From contig CAJXTB010000007.1 of NCBI GenBank assembly GCA_913061235.1, positions 62,001 to 126,000 on the forward strand: 64,000 nt of DNA. Direction: 5' to 3'. Origin of the DNA: an uncultured Pseudomonadota bacterium (lineage in GTDB: Bacteria; Myxococcota_A; UBA796; GCA-2862545). Shown here piece after piece: positions 25,381 to 34,488 of this stretch. A program made the translations under genes and the position numbers. The notes beneath the pieces were generated by a model. The model made no database searches. It had not been told where the DNA came from and saw nothing but the letters and a program-made list of their open reading frames with translations. Numbering within the stretch: position 1 is the stretch's first letter; each line of letters begins with the position of its first letter.

Positions 25381-26016
25381 ATGTCCGGTCAAAAGCATTG
25401 GGAGGACGTCTACAACACCAAGGCGACCGACCGGGTGAGTTGGTACCAATCGACTGCAGACACGTGTTTGCGACGCATCATGCGGACGCAAGTGGACCTA
25501 GACGAGGCGGTCGTCGACATTGGAGGTGGTGCCTCTGTGCTGGTAGATGCGCTGCTCGAGCACGGGTTTACCGATGTTACGGTGCTTGATCTGTCGAGCG
25601 CTGCACTCCGGTTGTCCCAAGCCCGGCTTGGCGAACGGGCGAGCACTGTTCGGTGGCTGCATCAGAGCGTCTTGGACGCCGACTTTCCGGTAGGTGAGGT
25701 GTCGGTCTGGCATGACCGCGCAGTCTTCCACTTCATGACGACCCCCGAGCAGCGCCAAGCGTACTACGACGCGATGGCCTCAGCAGTTCGGCCCGGTGCC
25801 CACGCCATTGTTGCGACATTCGCCGAAGACGGACCTACGAAGTGCAGTGGTCTAGCGGTGGCTCGGTACACCGCTGAGGAGCTGGCGGCTGCCTTTTCAC
25901 CGGCGTTTGCCTTGGTCTCGTCAGAGAGGGAGCTTCACACCACTCCAGGCGGCAGCACGCAGTCGTTCACGGTGTGCCATCTGCAGAGAGCGAGTTCGTC
26001 GCCCAACGCAAAGTGA
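25381..26016 (+). CDS. Class I SAM-dependent methyltransferase
   Basis: A 211-residue protein from ATG 25381. It begins SGQKHWEDVYNTKATDRVSWYQ, typical of a small methyltransferase family. The SAM site is DIGGGAS (motif I), followed by VLDLSSAAL and WHDRAVFHF. The substrate is unknown; the family includes thiol and small-molecule methyltransferases. Two upstream stretches (to 25282) are in frame but give non-conserved sequence. It shares its upstream region with nnrS. Confidence 0.82.
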   Translation: MSGQKHWEDVYNTKATDRVSWYQSTADTCLRRIMRTQVDLDEAVVDIGGGASVLVDALLEHGFTDVTVLDLSSAALRLSQARLGERASTVRWLHQSVLDADFPVGEVSVWHDRAVFHFMTTPEQRQAYYDAMASAVRPGAHAIVATFAEDGPTKCSGLAVARYTAEELAAAFSPAFALVSSERELHTTPGGSTQSFTVCHLQRASSSPNAK

Positions 26017-26131
26017 CCCTGTCATGGCGTTCAACCCACACGAGCGGGTCCAGGACGTGAACGGTGGCGTCTCGGTTTGACGATGATGGAATACTCTGCG
26101 GACCTGCGCGTACACTGCGGCGGGAGGCCTC

Positions 26132-26569
26132 TTGGCAGACGAGTCCATCACACATCTCTACGGCATGCCCGCCGACAAGGCCTTCGACGCTGTCTGCACT
26201 GCGGTGTCTGATCTGTCCGAGTACAGCGTCAAGCAGATTCAGGCGGAGGCCCTGTGGGGACATTGGGTGTCCCGGAGTGGCAATCAGGCCTTTCTAGAGA
26301 TTCAAGTGAGTCCAGAAGGTACTGGGTGTCGCATTGACCTGGAGCTGCGAAACTCGGACATGCGAGACCGGGTGGGGCTTCTGCGCCGAGAAGCCAAGCG
26401 CGTTGCGGGTCGTATCCAACAGCGGATGGAGGGGCAGGTGACGGGTCTTGAACCACCCCCGCCACAGCGAGCAATCACCGACCGGATGGTCATTGTCGGC
26501 GCGCTAATCGCGGTGTTTGCGACCGGCGCGCTGTACTCGGTCTACTTACGGGTAGCGGCGCTGTTCTAG
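26132..26569 (+). CDS. Tail-anchored protein of unknown function
   Basis: A 145-residue protein with a soluble N-terminal domain of about 100 residues and one C-terminal membrane helix (about 118-140, VIVGALIAVFATGALYSVYL). A TTG start at 26132 is supported by GGGAGG five bases upstream. The N-terminal part resembles small START/cyclase-like alpha-beta folds in pattern only; I do not recognise it. It is convergent with the gene ending at 26589. Confidence 0.6.
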   Translation: MADESITHLYGMPADKAFDAVCTAVSDLSEYSVKQIQAEALWGHWVSRSGNQAFLEIQVSPEGTGCRIDLELRNSDMRDRVGLLRREAKRVAGRIQQRMEGQVTGLEPPPPQRAITDRMVIVGALIAVFATGALYSVYLRVAALF

Positions 26570-26588
26570 GGCCTGCTTTGCACCCGAT

Positions 26589-27128
26589 TCAGTCGCGAAA
26601 GCGGTACTCGACGAAGCCACCCACTGCGGTCCGCACCGCTGGCGCACCGGACACCACAAGTGTGCCGCCGGCCTGTCCTCGGCATCCGAGCCACAGGGGC
26701 CCAAGACGTGCCGCGAGACGGAGCTCCAGACCCAGTGGAATGGCGAGCTCGGGAGGCGCATCGACTCGTAGAGCCAAGGGGACGACCAACCCCAGAGTGG
26801 CTTGGCCATTGTCGTTGCGAAGCCCTGCGCGGAGCTCTCCGGTGGCAATGAGAGCGACGCCTGGTGTGGCCAACAATCCGGCAATTCCAACGGCCCCCAC
26901 CGCGTCAATTCCCCACAACCGGTCCTCGCCAGCAAGCGTCCTGCCGAGTCCGACGTGAACGGCGACGTTGGCGTGTGGTGCGTATTGAGCGCTCAATCGC
27001 ATGGGGCCAATGTCTGCGGCGACGGCCAGTGCTTCGGTCCCTACGTCGACCACCGCCGTGCCCTCATGAACTTGGCGTAGCGCTACTGGGTCAGATGCGA
27101 AGGCTGCGGCGATGAGCAGGCAAATCAC
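26589..27128 (-). CDS. Exported protein, possible outer-membrane barrel
   Basis: A 179-residue protein with a short signal peptide (CLLIAAAFAS) and alternating Val/Ala/Gly/Leu strands ending VEYRFRD, a terminal aromatic as in small barrels. The GTG start overlaps the stop of the hydrolase gene (GTGA), so the two are coupled. No family recognised. Confidence 0.6.
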   Translation of the reverse strand: MICLLIAAAFASDPVALRQVHEGTAVVDVGTEALAVAADIGPMRLSAQYAPHANVAVHVGLGRTLAGEDRLWGIDAVGAVGIAGLLATPGVALIATGELRAGLRNDNGQATLGLVVPLALRVDAPPELAIPLGLELRLAARLGPLWLGCRGQAGGTLVVSGAPAVRTAVGGFVEYRFRD

Positions 27129-28006
27129 GGTGTCTCCCGGATGCCTGGGAAGGTGCGCGCGTCCATGGCTGCTTGAGCGTCTGCATCCTCACGCAAGATG
27201 GCGTCTAGCCAAGCGTCCAGCACTCGCAGTGCATCTCGCCGCGTCTCCACCATCGGACGGGTTGGCGTGCCGTCACCTCGTAGGTTTGCGTCTGTTGCGC
27301 CGTCGGCCCAGTCGTAGTGGTTCATGCCGTCAATGACGCCGAACCACGCTGGCTGTGGGAACCGCGCGTAGTTCTCGAAGGCGGTCTGAGTCGCCTCGCC
27401 GCTCTTGTCCTCGCTGCCGATAAGCGACAAGGACGGTCTGCCGACGAGGTCTTCGACCGGTGTGGCCTCGCTGGGCCAAGATGCGAGCAAGGCAATGCCC
27501 TCGAAGCGCTCGTCTGCGACCCATCGGAAGCTTGCCACAGCGCCGCCCAGGCTGTGACCCATCACGACCGCAGTGTCTAAGGTCACGTCAGCGAGGGCAC
27601 CTCGGGGGCGCTGTTCAAGGTCATCGAGGGCAATGGACGCATTGTCGGACTCGGTGATGGCGAGGTCGAGTGCATGCTCAGGGCTGACGACGCAGTACCC
27701 GCGACTCGCAAAGTGTGTGGCGAGCCAGCGGTATTGGTCGGCGTCGACAAGGCCACCATGAATGAACATCACCAGCGGACAGGCGCCTACGGATGTATCG
27801 AAAGCGCCCTCTTGTGTGGCTGGCCAGGACACCTCATAGGTGACGACGTCCGTTGCTCGTGCCTGCGCGTGGAAGGTCTGATGCACCACACCGAACGGTC
27901 CTGAGGCGCCGTCCACGCCGGTGCGAGCGTTGTCTGGGATCAGGTCCATGACTGGAGTGGTCTGGCAGGCAATGAGACCCACCAGAGTCACTAGAGCAAC
28001 GCGCAT
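27125..28006 (-). CDS. Lipoprotein alpha/beta hydrolase
   Basis: A 293-residue lipoprotein from ATG 28006 (lipobox LIAC). The fold is the PET-hydrolase/chlorophyllase-like alpha/beta hydrolase: oxyanion HGG in VMFIHGGLVD, nucleophile GHSLGG, acid in IGSEDKS and histidine in GMNHYDW. It should cleave esters at the cell envelope; the substrate is unknown. It starts 12 bases after the helicase gene. The in-frame extension to 28051 would overlap that gene. Confidence 0.82.
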   Translation of the reverse strand: MRVALVTLVGLIACQTTPVMDLIPDNARTGVDGASGPFGVVHQTFHAQARATDVVTYEVSWPATQEGAFDTSVGACPLVMFIHGGLVDADQYRWLATHFASRGYCVVSPEHALDLAITESDNASIALDDLEQRPRGALADVTLDTAVVMGHSLGGAVASFRWVADERFEGIALLASWPSEATPVEDLVGRPSLSLIGSEDKSGEATQTAFENYARFPQPAWFGVIDGMNHYDWADGATDANLRGDGTPTRPMVETRRDALRVLDAWLDAILREDADAQAAMDARTFPGIRETP

Positions 28007-28017
28007 AGGGAGACCGC

Positions 28018-29472
28018 TCACTCTTCGGATGACCGCGAGCTGAAGACCCACCCCGATGCCTCGGGAGACTCGACAGGAGCGTCTACGGGAGCCTCCACAG
28101 CCGTGTCATTGGGAGTGGCGACGGGAGCGTCTACGCGAGTCTCCACAGCCGTGTCATCGGGAGTGGCGACGGGAGCGTCTACGCGGGGCTCGACTGCAGT
28201 CTCAACGACAGTCTCAACGACGGACTCCACGGGAGCCTGCAAGCGCGCCTTGGCTTCCCGGAGCTTGTCCTTCTTGCTCTTCCGCTTGCCCTTGACCGGC
28301 TGGGGGCCCTTGGCTTTCTGTCGAGCTTCGCCGGTCATTTCGAACCCGGGAACGCTCTGACGAGTCAGCCTGATGCCAGCTTGCTTTTCAATAATGCGAA
28401 AGTGGTGAGCGCTGTCCTGGTCAATGAAGGAGACCGCTCTGCCGGAAGCCTGGGCACGTCCTGTTCGTCCGACCCTGTGGACATAGTCGAGGGGCGAGCG
28501 TGGGAGATCGAAGTTGACCACCGTGTCCACGGCGGGAAAGTCGATGCCTCGTCCGGCCAAGTCGGTCGCAATGAGAACATCAATACTCCCGCGCTTGAAC
28601 CGCTTGAGGGTGTTCGAGCGCACGGTCTGTTCCTGTCCACCGTTCAATGCCGCAGCGACGAACCCCGAAATTCGCATCTTCGCAGCTATGTTTTCCGTTG
28701 CGCGTTGCGTCGCAGTGAAGACCACGGTCTGGCCCCAGGATTCTTCGCGGATGAGATGCTGCAAGAGCAGGCGCCGGTTGGACGCGTCGACCTCAATGAC
28801 CCGCTGGTCAATGGCCGCCACCGGAGTGGGAACCGCGTCTATGCGGACGGTCTGAGCGTTAGTCATGACGGCTGCGGCGAACTCGACCACTTTGTCGGGC
28901 AGTGTGGCGCTGAACAGCAAGGTCTGGCGCTGCATGGGAAGCGTTGCGACAATGCTGCCAAGGGCGTCCTGAAAGCCGAGGTCCAGCAGCTTGTCGGCTT
29001 CGTCTAGGACTAGGGTCTTCACAACGTGCAGGCGAATGGCTTGGCGGGCGAGAAGGTCCGCGAGGCGCCCTGGAGTCGCAACGACCACGTCTACGCCGGC
29101 AGCGAGTGCGACGAACTGGTCTTCAATCGGCTCTCCACCAATGATGGCGACGGTCTTGAACGGCAGCTTGGCGAGTGTGGCAATCTTCTTGAAGGACGCC
29201 GCGACCTGTATGGCTAGCTCCCGCGTGGGAACGATGGTGAGCACGCGGATGCGCCGGTCGCCAGGCTCTGTGGATGCGGCCAACAGCTGGAGCACGGGTA
29301 GGGCAAATGCCGCCGTCTTGCCGGTTCCGGTCTGGGACTCACCCGCAACGTCTCCACCCGCCAGGATGAGCGGAATCGTGCGAGCCTGAATGTCAGTGGG
29401 GGCGGGGTACGACAGCGCAGTTGTTGCACCGACAAGGGCTGCGGAGAGGCCGAGGGAGTGGAAGTCGATCAT
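28018..29472 (-). CDS. DEAD-box RNA helicase (RhlE-like) with repetitive tail
   Basis: A 484-residue ATP-dependent RNA helicase. Motifs in order: Q motif at the N-terminus, SQTGTGKT, PTRELAIQ, TPGR, DEAD, SAT, ARGIDFP-type motif (LAGRGIDFPAV) and HRVGRTGR. The core ends near residue 370; then a Lys-rich stretch (KGKRKSKKDK) typical of RhlE tails is followed by a Val/Asp/Pro-rich region with 16-residue repeats. Such enzymes aid ribosome assembly and RNA decay. It probably leads an operon with the hydrolase. Confidence 0.93.
   Translation of the reverse strand: MIDFHSLGLSAALVGATTALSYPAPTDIQARTIPLILAGGDVAGESQTGTGKTAAFALPVLQLLAASTEPGDRRIRVLTIVPTRELAIQVAASFKKIATLAKLPFKTVAIIGGEPIEDQFVALAAGVDVVVATPGRLADLLARQAIRLHVVKTLVLDEADKLLDLGFQDALGSIVATLPMQRQTLLFSATLPDKVVEFAAAVMTNAQTVRIDAVPTPVAAIDQRVIEVDASNRRLLLQHLIREESWGQTVVFTATQRATENIAAKMRISGFVAAALNGGQEQTVRSNTLKRFKRGSIDVLIATDLAGRGIDFPAVDTVVNFDLPRSPLDYVHRVGRTGRAQASGRAVSFIDQDSAHHFRIIEKQAGIRLTRQSVPGFEMTGEARQKAKGPQPVKGKRKSKKDKLREAKARLQAPVESVVETVVETAVEPRVDAPVATPDDTAVETRVDAPVATPNDTAVEAPVDAPVESPEASGWVFSSRSSEE
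28093..28188 (-). repeat. 48-base tandem repeat in the helicase tail
   Basis: Two nearly identical 48-base units (28093-28140 and 28141-28188), with partial copies on both sides, encode the 16-residue motif VETRVDAPVATPDDTA. The low divergence suggests recent slippage or gene conversion. Confidence 0.8.
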
Positions 29473-29662
29473 GGGATCCGGGAGGGTGCGAAGGTGGCGT
29501 GAACGCTATGTAAAAGGGCTATCTCAACCATTGGTGTTGAATGTGACAGCACCCTATCAGGCAGTCAAGATGATTCGTCTCTGGGGCCAAGGCGGCCGGC
29601 CAGTTTTGGGTCTCGCAGTGCAGAAGACGCACTGTGCGACGCCAGTGGATTGCGTGTCCGGC

Positions 29663-30730
29663 TCACTTCGCCTTCAGGACGCCTTCGTCCACGAGCTGCT
29701 GGAAGAAGTCGTTCATGGTCTCTGACAACGGGCGGTAGGTCACGCCCAGCTCAGCCTTGCTCTTGCTGTTGTTCGCTATCCATGGGCGCCCGATGCTTCG
29801 GCTGACAAAGCGTCGAGTGATGGTGCTGTTGACGAACGGACCGATGAGCCACAGTAGAAACTTCGGCAAGGTGCGGGTCGGGAGTGGAAAGGCGTCCCCG
29901 AAGCGCTCGCGAAGCGTGGCGGCCATCTCGGAGAAGTTGGTGTTGTGACCGCTAATGATGTTCCGACCGTTAGCTTTTGGCAGGAATCCAGCATTGACGT
30001 GCGCGGTGGCGAGGTCGCGAACATCCACCACCCCAATACTAAGGGCAGGTACACCCGAGCTGAAGGTTCCATCACCGAGCTGTTTGGTGGTGATGAAGCT
30101 CTCGGAAGTACTGTGAATGCGCACGCCTGGTCCTAGAACAAAGCTAGGATTGACAGTGACAAGCCTCCAGCGGTCCTGTGCATCATGGATGGCCCAGGCT
30201 TCCTTCTCAGCGAGCGTCTTTGAGTACGAGTAGGCGTTGTGGGCGAGGGATGATGTGGTGTTCCACACCTCTTCCGTGAACTCGCCATTGGGGGTGCTGT
30301 CCAGGTCGATGTTGTCGCCGTAGATAGCTGCACAGCTACTGGTCACGACTACCCGGGTGACGCTTTCTGTCTGATTGGCCTGCTCAAGAACGTTGCGAGT
30401 CCCGTTCACGGCGGGGTCGACTAGGTCTCTCTGTGGGTTCTTCACGCCGCTGGCGAACGGAGAGGCAATGTGAAAGACGACCCCGCATCCGGCCATGGCC
30501 TCGGCAAAGCTGCCAGGCTCGATGAGGTCGGCACCGAAGAACTGCAGGGTTCCCGGATGGGCGTCTGCGAGGTCCGTCAGGTAGGTCAGTCGGTCGGTCT
30601 TGGACGGGTCGCGGACGGTGGCGTGAACGGTCAGGCCAGCTGCGAGCAGTTGCTCGACCACCCGCCCGGCGACATAGCCGGTTGCACCCGTGACGAGGAC
30701 GGGCTTGGACGTGTCGATGGTTGGCGTCAT
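29663..30730 (-). CDS. NAD(P)-dependent epimerase/reductase (dihydroflavonol-reductase-like SDR)
   Basis: A 355-residue extended short-chain dehydrogenase. The nucleotide site is TGATGYVA near the N-terminus; the catalytic residues are Ser in TSSCAAIYG and the YxxxK pair in YSYSKTLAEKE. The C-terminal half (GVPALSIGVVDVRDLA and later) matches the aldehyde/dihydroflavonol reductase subgroup. Start ATG 30730 has GGGAG upstream. Bases 29473-29662 before the helicase hold only a weak hairpin near 29612-29638. Confidence 0.85.
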   Translation of the reverse strand: MTPTIDTSKPVLVTGATGYVAGRVVEQLLAAGLTVHATVRDPSKTDRLTYLTDLADAHPGTLQFFGADLIEPGSFAEAMAGCGVVFHIASPFASGVKNPQRDLVDPAVNGTRNVLEQANQTESVTRVVVTSSCAAIYGDNIDLDSTPNGEFTEEVWNTTSSLAHNAYSYSKTLAEKEAWAIHDAQDRWRLVTVNPSFVLGPGVRIHSTSESFITTKQLGDGTFSSGVPALSIGVVDVRDLATAHVNAGFLPKANGRNIISGHNTNFSEMAATLRERFGDAFPLPTRTLPKFLLWLIGPFVNSTITRRFVSRSIGRPWIANNSKSKAELGVTYRPLSETMNDFFQQLVDEGVLKAK

Positions 30731-30883
30731 GGTGACTCCCTGGTTCAGCGGGACTGCGGTGTAGCCTCTCGTTGGACCTCGTCGACTCCAAGGGAACACA
30801 TTGCCGGCAAATGGGTCGGTGTAGGTCTACCAAGTGTCTACTTTCGCTACACTGCTTGCCACACACCTGTTCGAGGTCCGTCT

Positions 30884-32242
30884 ATGCCCAGCCACCGCAT
30901 CACCACTGCTCTGTCCATTGCCCTTGCGTCGGGGCTCGCGCTGGGCGCCTGTCGTCGAACCCCTCCGATTGACCCGGGCGAAAACGCCACGCCAGCTGAA
31001 CCTGCTACGCCAGAGCCCGTGGATACAACGCCGGAAGTGAGCGAGCTTCCGGCGACTCCCACGGACCCGTCTGCCCTGTGTACTGCCGGAAGCCTGCTCG
31101 ACCAGTTGGTGCCGCGGCAAGCGGTCGACACCATCATCTTGCGCACGTCGTTTCGGCCGGCACCGAATGACGGTCCAGGCCAAGATGTGGCCCAGACGGG
31201 CGAGTCCTGCGCCACAGCCGCAGACGCTGCTGACTGTCTGGGCAAGCTGGCCTCGATGTCCCCCGAGGGCTCCGGGTGGGGCTACTGCGGCATGGGCTGC
31301 TCGGACTCTGGCCTTGTGACCACGAGCGGACAGCAGGTTGAACTGCACGACAGTCCCGCAGAGATTGCTTCCTTCCTGGGCGATATCGACGTGCCGGCCG
31401 AAGCATTGCTGCTGGCCATTGCCAATGACTACTCCCCCGTGTGTGACTCCCCCGTGCAGGACGGCAGTGCCTGGACCCTGACGGCAACAATCTTGACCTC
31501 TGACTGCCCAATGACGCACGAACTACGGTCGATCTCGATCGATGCCAACGGTGCCGTCACCGTGTTGGAGACCCTTGAGACCACAAACTCGAACATCTGT
31601 GCAGGTCGGCGGCCAGACGGCATGGTGGAAGCGGGCTGGGTGTGCGACGATGCCGTCGCTGACCACCTCTGTGCGCTCGCCCACCTGGAAGCGGCGGCAG
31701 TCATTGCCTTTGAGCGGCTGGCGCTTGATCTCGAGCACCTCGATGCCCCCTCATCATTGATTGCACGTGCGCGTGCGGCGTCGCTGGACGAGGTGGACCA
31801 TGCTCAGCGCATGGGAGCGATGGCCGCCGAGCATGGGGCGGTCGTTCCAGCGGTCGAGGTGAGCGCCCACACCCGCCGGTCGGTGTTCGACATTGCACTC
31901 GAGAACGCCGTTGAAGGCTGTGTGCGCGAGACCTACGGCGTGGTGGATGCGCTGTACCGTAGTCAACAGGCGCCGAGTGTGGAAGTGCGTGCGTTGTTCG
32001 CGAAGATTGCTGAAGACGAGGCCCGCCATGCAGCCCTGTCCTGGGACGTAGCTGAGTGGCTGCACCCGCAGCTCTCTCCCGCACAGCGTGCCGAGATTCA
32101 GCTCGCCTGCACCCATGCCCACGCCTCATTGCGTGAGGCCCTCGGACGTGGCGCTGTCGATGCGGTGCAACGTGAGCTGGGCGCGCCGCCTTCTCACGCC
32201 GCGGTCGCCATGGCCGAATCGCTTCAGCAGCACCTGTCGTAG
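30884..32242 (+). CDS. Lipoprotein with C-terminal ferritin-like domain
   Basis: A 452-residue lipoprotein from ATG 30884 (lipobox LGAC), with a Pro/Glu/Thr-rich linker, a Cys-containing domain of about 170 residues (paired cysteines such as CGMGCSD) and a C-terminal four-helix bundle. The bundle has ferritin-type ligands: Glu in AHLEAAAVIAFERL, the EVDH pair, a Glu in VRETYG and EDEARHA. These suit a di-iron or heme centre on the periplasmic side of a membrane. Function is unknown; similar ferritin-like lipoproteins are frequent in myxobacteria. Confidence 0.75.
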   Translation: MPSHRITTALSIALASGLALGACRRTPPIDPGENATPAEPATPEPVDTTPEVSELPATPTDPSALCTAGSLLDQLVPRQAVDTIILRTSFRPAPNDGPGQDVAQTGESCATAADAADCLGKLASMSPEGSGWGYCGMGCSDSGLVTTSGQQVELHDSPAEIASFLGDIDVPAEALLLAIANDYSPVCDSPVQDGSAWTLTATILTSDCPMTHELRSISIDANGAVTVLETLETTNSNICAGRRPDGMVEAGWVCDDAVADHLCALAHLEAAAVIAFERLALDLEHLDAPSSLIARARAASLDEVDHAQRMGAMAAEHGAVVPAVEVSAHTRRSVFDIALENAVEGCVRETYGVVDALYRSQQAPSVEVRALFAKIAEDEARHAALSWDVAEWLHPQLSPAQRAEIQLACTHAHASLREALGRGAVDAVQRELGAPPSHAAVAMAESLQQHLS

Positions 32243-32292
32243 GTCCCCGGTGCGCCCGGTGCTCCGGCTGTGAAACTCGTTAGCAGGCGCGC

Positions 32293-33558
32293 ATGACACA
32301 TCGACCCGCTGCAGCCCGCTTCATTTTCATCACCTTATTCCTGGATATCCTGGGATTAGGGCTGGTGATTCCCATCTTGCCGGCGTTGGTGACCGAGTTT
32401 GTTGGGGGCGATGCGAGCCTCGGTGCTGCTTGGTATGGGCCCATTACCGCCTTGTATGCGCTGATGCAGTTTATAGCGGCTCCGTTCTTGGGCGCGCTCT
32501 CGGACCGCTTCGGACGTCGTCCCGTGCTGCTGATTGCGCTGTTGGGCTACGGTCTTGACTACATCATTCTCGGCTTTGCGCCTACGTTGACCTGGCTCAT
32601 TGTTGGCAGAATGCTCGCCGGCATCACCGGAGCCTCGTACACAACGGCAGCCGCCTACCTCGCCGACATCTCCACCCCTGAGACGCGTGCCGCGAACTTT
32701 GGCCTGATCGGCGCTGCGTTTGGCTTGGGGTTCATTGCGGGTCCTGCTCTCGGCGGCCTGCTGGGGGAGCTTGGACCGCGCGTTCCGTTCTTTGTTGCGG
32801 CGGCGCTCGTGCTGCTGAACGTGATCTACGGTGTGTTTGTACTTCCCGAGAGCCTTCCGGTTGAGAAGCGCCGACCGCTAGACGTGCGCGACCTCAATCC
32901 GTTTCGGGCCATTGTGGGCTTGTGGAAGTTCGCTGGGTTGGGCGGCATTGTCGTGACCTTCATCATTGCCGCCATGGCGCAGCGTGGCCTAGAGTCGCTG
33001 TGGGTGCTGCACAATGAGTACCGCTACGCATGGGGCCCGCTGGAGAACGGCCTGTCGTTGGCTCTGGTCGGCGTGAGTGCAGCGATTGTCCAGGGGGGGC
33101 TCATCCGCCGTGTCGTTCCGCGCATTGGCGAGCGTCGCGCTGTGCTGTTCGGGCTGCTGGGAGCGGCCGCTGCACAGGTCATCTTTGGCCTCGCGCCTAC
33201 TGGACCCTGGATTTTGCTCGGCATCCCGTTTGCGGCGCTGAGCGGATTTGCGATTCCCACACTCCAGGGAATTGTGGCCGGTCAGGTGCCGGACAATCGC
33301 CAGGGCACTGTGCAGGGAGCGCTGACATCCGTACTGGCCTTGGTCGCGGTCGTCGCTCCCTTGGTCTCCACGGGCGTGTTCACAGCGACAACAGGCGTGG
33401 GGTCCGTAGAGGTTCCGGGCGCAGCCTTCTTTGGCCATGCAGCGCTGTTTGTACTGGCCGCGGGGGTCAGCGCGTGGGCCCTTCGGAACCTACAGAAAAC
33501 AGAAAAATTGTCTCCAGTGAGTACGCCAAATATTGAAAAAAGCGAGGAACAACAGTAG
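32293..33558 (+). CDS. MFS efflux transporter, TetA-like
   Basis: A 421-residue protein with twelve predicted helices. The N-terminal FLDILGLGLVIPILP and the loop 2-3 motif GALSDRFGRRPVLL are characteristic of the tetracycline/multidrug H+ antiporter subgroup, with AGITGASYTTAAAYLADIS in helix 4. Substrate specificity cannot be read from sequence, so this is not evidence of tetracycline resistance. It starts 50 bases after the ferritin-like gene. Confidence 0.85.
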   Translation: MTHRPAAARFIFITLFLDILGLGLVIPILPALVTEFVGGDASLGAAWYGPITALYALMQFIAAPFLGALSDRFGRRPVLLIALLGYGLDYIILGFAPTLTWLIVGRMLAGITGASYTTAAAYLADISTPETRAANFGLIGAAFGLGFIAGPALGGLLGELGPRVPFFVAAALVLLNVIYGVFVLPESLPVEKRRPLDVRDLNPFRAIVGLWKFAGLGGIVVTFIIAAMAQRGLESLWVLHNEYRYAWGPLENGLSLALVGVSAAIVQGGLIRRVVPRIGERRAVLFGLLGAAAAQVIFGLAPTGPWILLGIPFAALSGFAIPTLQGIVAGQVPDNRQGTVQGALTSVLALVAVVAPLVSTGVFTATTGVGSVEVPGAAFFGHAALFVLAAGVSAWALRNLQKTEKLSPVSTPNIEKSEEQQ

Positions 33559-33652
33559 TGTTCTCGCCATGAGTACACTTTGGTTGTGCACCTAGCGTAC
33601 CTTTCGAGAACACGCGCTACAGCTGGAGGGAACATCAACCCTCGGAGCCACC

Positions 33653-33909
33653 ATGCGCCTAACCCTTCTCCTTCTGCTCTCTGCCTGTGCGGCAGGTCCG
33701 TCACCCTCGCTCGACGCCAGTCGCGATGGCGCCGAACTTAGCGAAGAAGAGTGGGCCTCGTGCAACGAGCAGTTTGACGATTGTGTCGCGGACGAAGCTG
33801 CACAGAGGAACTGGATTACTGCAGCAACGGTCCCGGTAACGACGGCTCAGACGGCGACTGCTACGAGACCTACGACGTCTGTGTAGAGCGCCAACAACAA
33901 GGTCTATAG
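33653..33909 (+). pseudogene. Small Cys-rich lipoprotein, apparently frameshifted
   Basis: ATG 33653 opens a lipoprotein signal (lipobox LSAC) and an acidic stretch with C-x6-C (CNEQFDDC). After about residue 50 the frame turns to low-complexity Thr/Ala and stops at 33886. Shifting frame near 33809 (as if one base were missing) gives a second acidic section with the matching C-x6-C (CYETYDVC) and a stop at 33909, five bases into the convergent gene's end. I therefore read a 85-residue lipoprotein with one missing base, by error or mutation. Confidence 0.5.
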
Positions 33910-34488
33910 GTCTGTTGCGGGGCCTTGCAGTCCGAGAGGGTCGACGGAGGCGCGCAGGCTCGGGGACACGGCACAGCCGAAGATAGGAAAGGGTTTTGGC
34001 GGCACGCCAGAGGTTGTTTCGGCAATGATGCTGGCATCTAGGGGCCGTGTTGCGGATGGGAACCGAAAGTAGCCGCCCACGTAGTCCATTCGATTGCGGT
34101 GACGGACGATTAGCAGCGGTGCTGCTTCAACTCCAGTGCGCTCGGTGAGGTCGCTCTGACTCCATTCGTGCCACTCGAAGCCCACCTGGGCCAGGCGTTC
34201 ATGTCTCGGACGTGGAGTGCCGACAAAGACCACCACCTCGCGCTCGACTAGGGTTGGACCTCGCGCAACCAGATGCTCAACCAAGCTGTCTGTACATGAG
34301 CAGTTGGCATACAGAATGTGGACGACGGCATCACCTCTGCCTAGCCACTCCATCATGCCGTGCTCTACCCGCTGTAGGTCGCTTGGCAGGGGCATTGCTA
34401 TGGTGTGGTTAACCATGAGAAGTGATGTGATGGTGATGGTGACCGGCGCCCAGATACAGAGCGCCACGGCTGCAATCTTCGACTTCAT
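33904..34488 (-). CDS. Membrane-anchored thioredoxin-like protein with CxC motif
   Basis: A 194-residue protein with one N-terminal membrane helix (about 5-28) and a periplasmic domain. A thioredoxin-like fold is suggested by the strand VVHILYANCSCTDSLVEHL, with Cys-Ser-Cys where the redox pair would be, and by EAAPLLIVRHRNRMDYVGGY, in which the cis-Pro position precedes a strand. ATG 34488 overlaps the stop of the SCO-PCuAC gene (ATGA). It probably handles copper or thiols with that partner. Confidence 0.65.
   Translation of the reverse strand: MKSKIAAVALCIWAPVTITITSLLMVNHTIAMPLPSDLQRVEHGMMEWLGRGDAVVHILYANCSCTDSLVEHLVARGPTLVEREVVVFVGTPRPRHERLAQVGFEWHEWSQSDLTERTGVEAAPLLIVRHRNRMDYVGGYFRFPSATRPLDASIIAETTSGVPPKPFPIFGCAVSPSLRASVDPLGLQGPATDL

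Noticed and set aside
29612-29638. Hairpin TCGCAGTGC...GCACTGTGCGA as a terminator
   Set aside because: The stem is interrupted and there is no T run on either side; left as weak structure only.
32293-33558. Tetracycline resistance determinant
   Set aside because: The MFS protein belongs to the same subgroup as TetA, but sequence pattern alone cannot show the drug and there is no TetR-type regulator or mobile element nearby.
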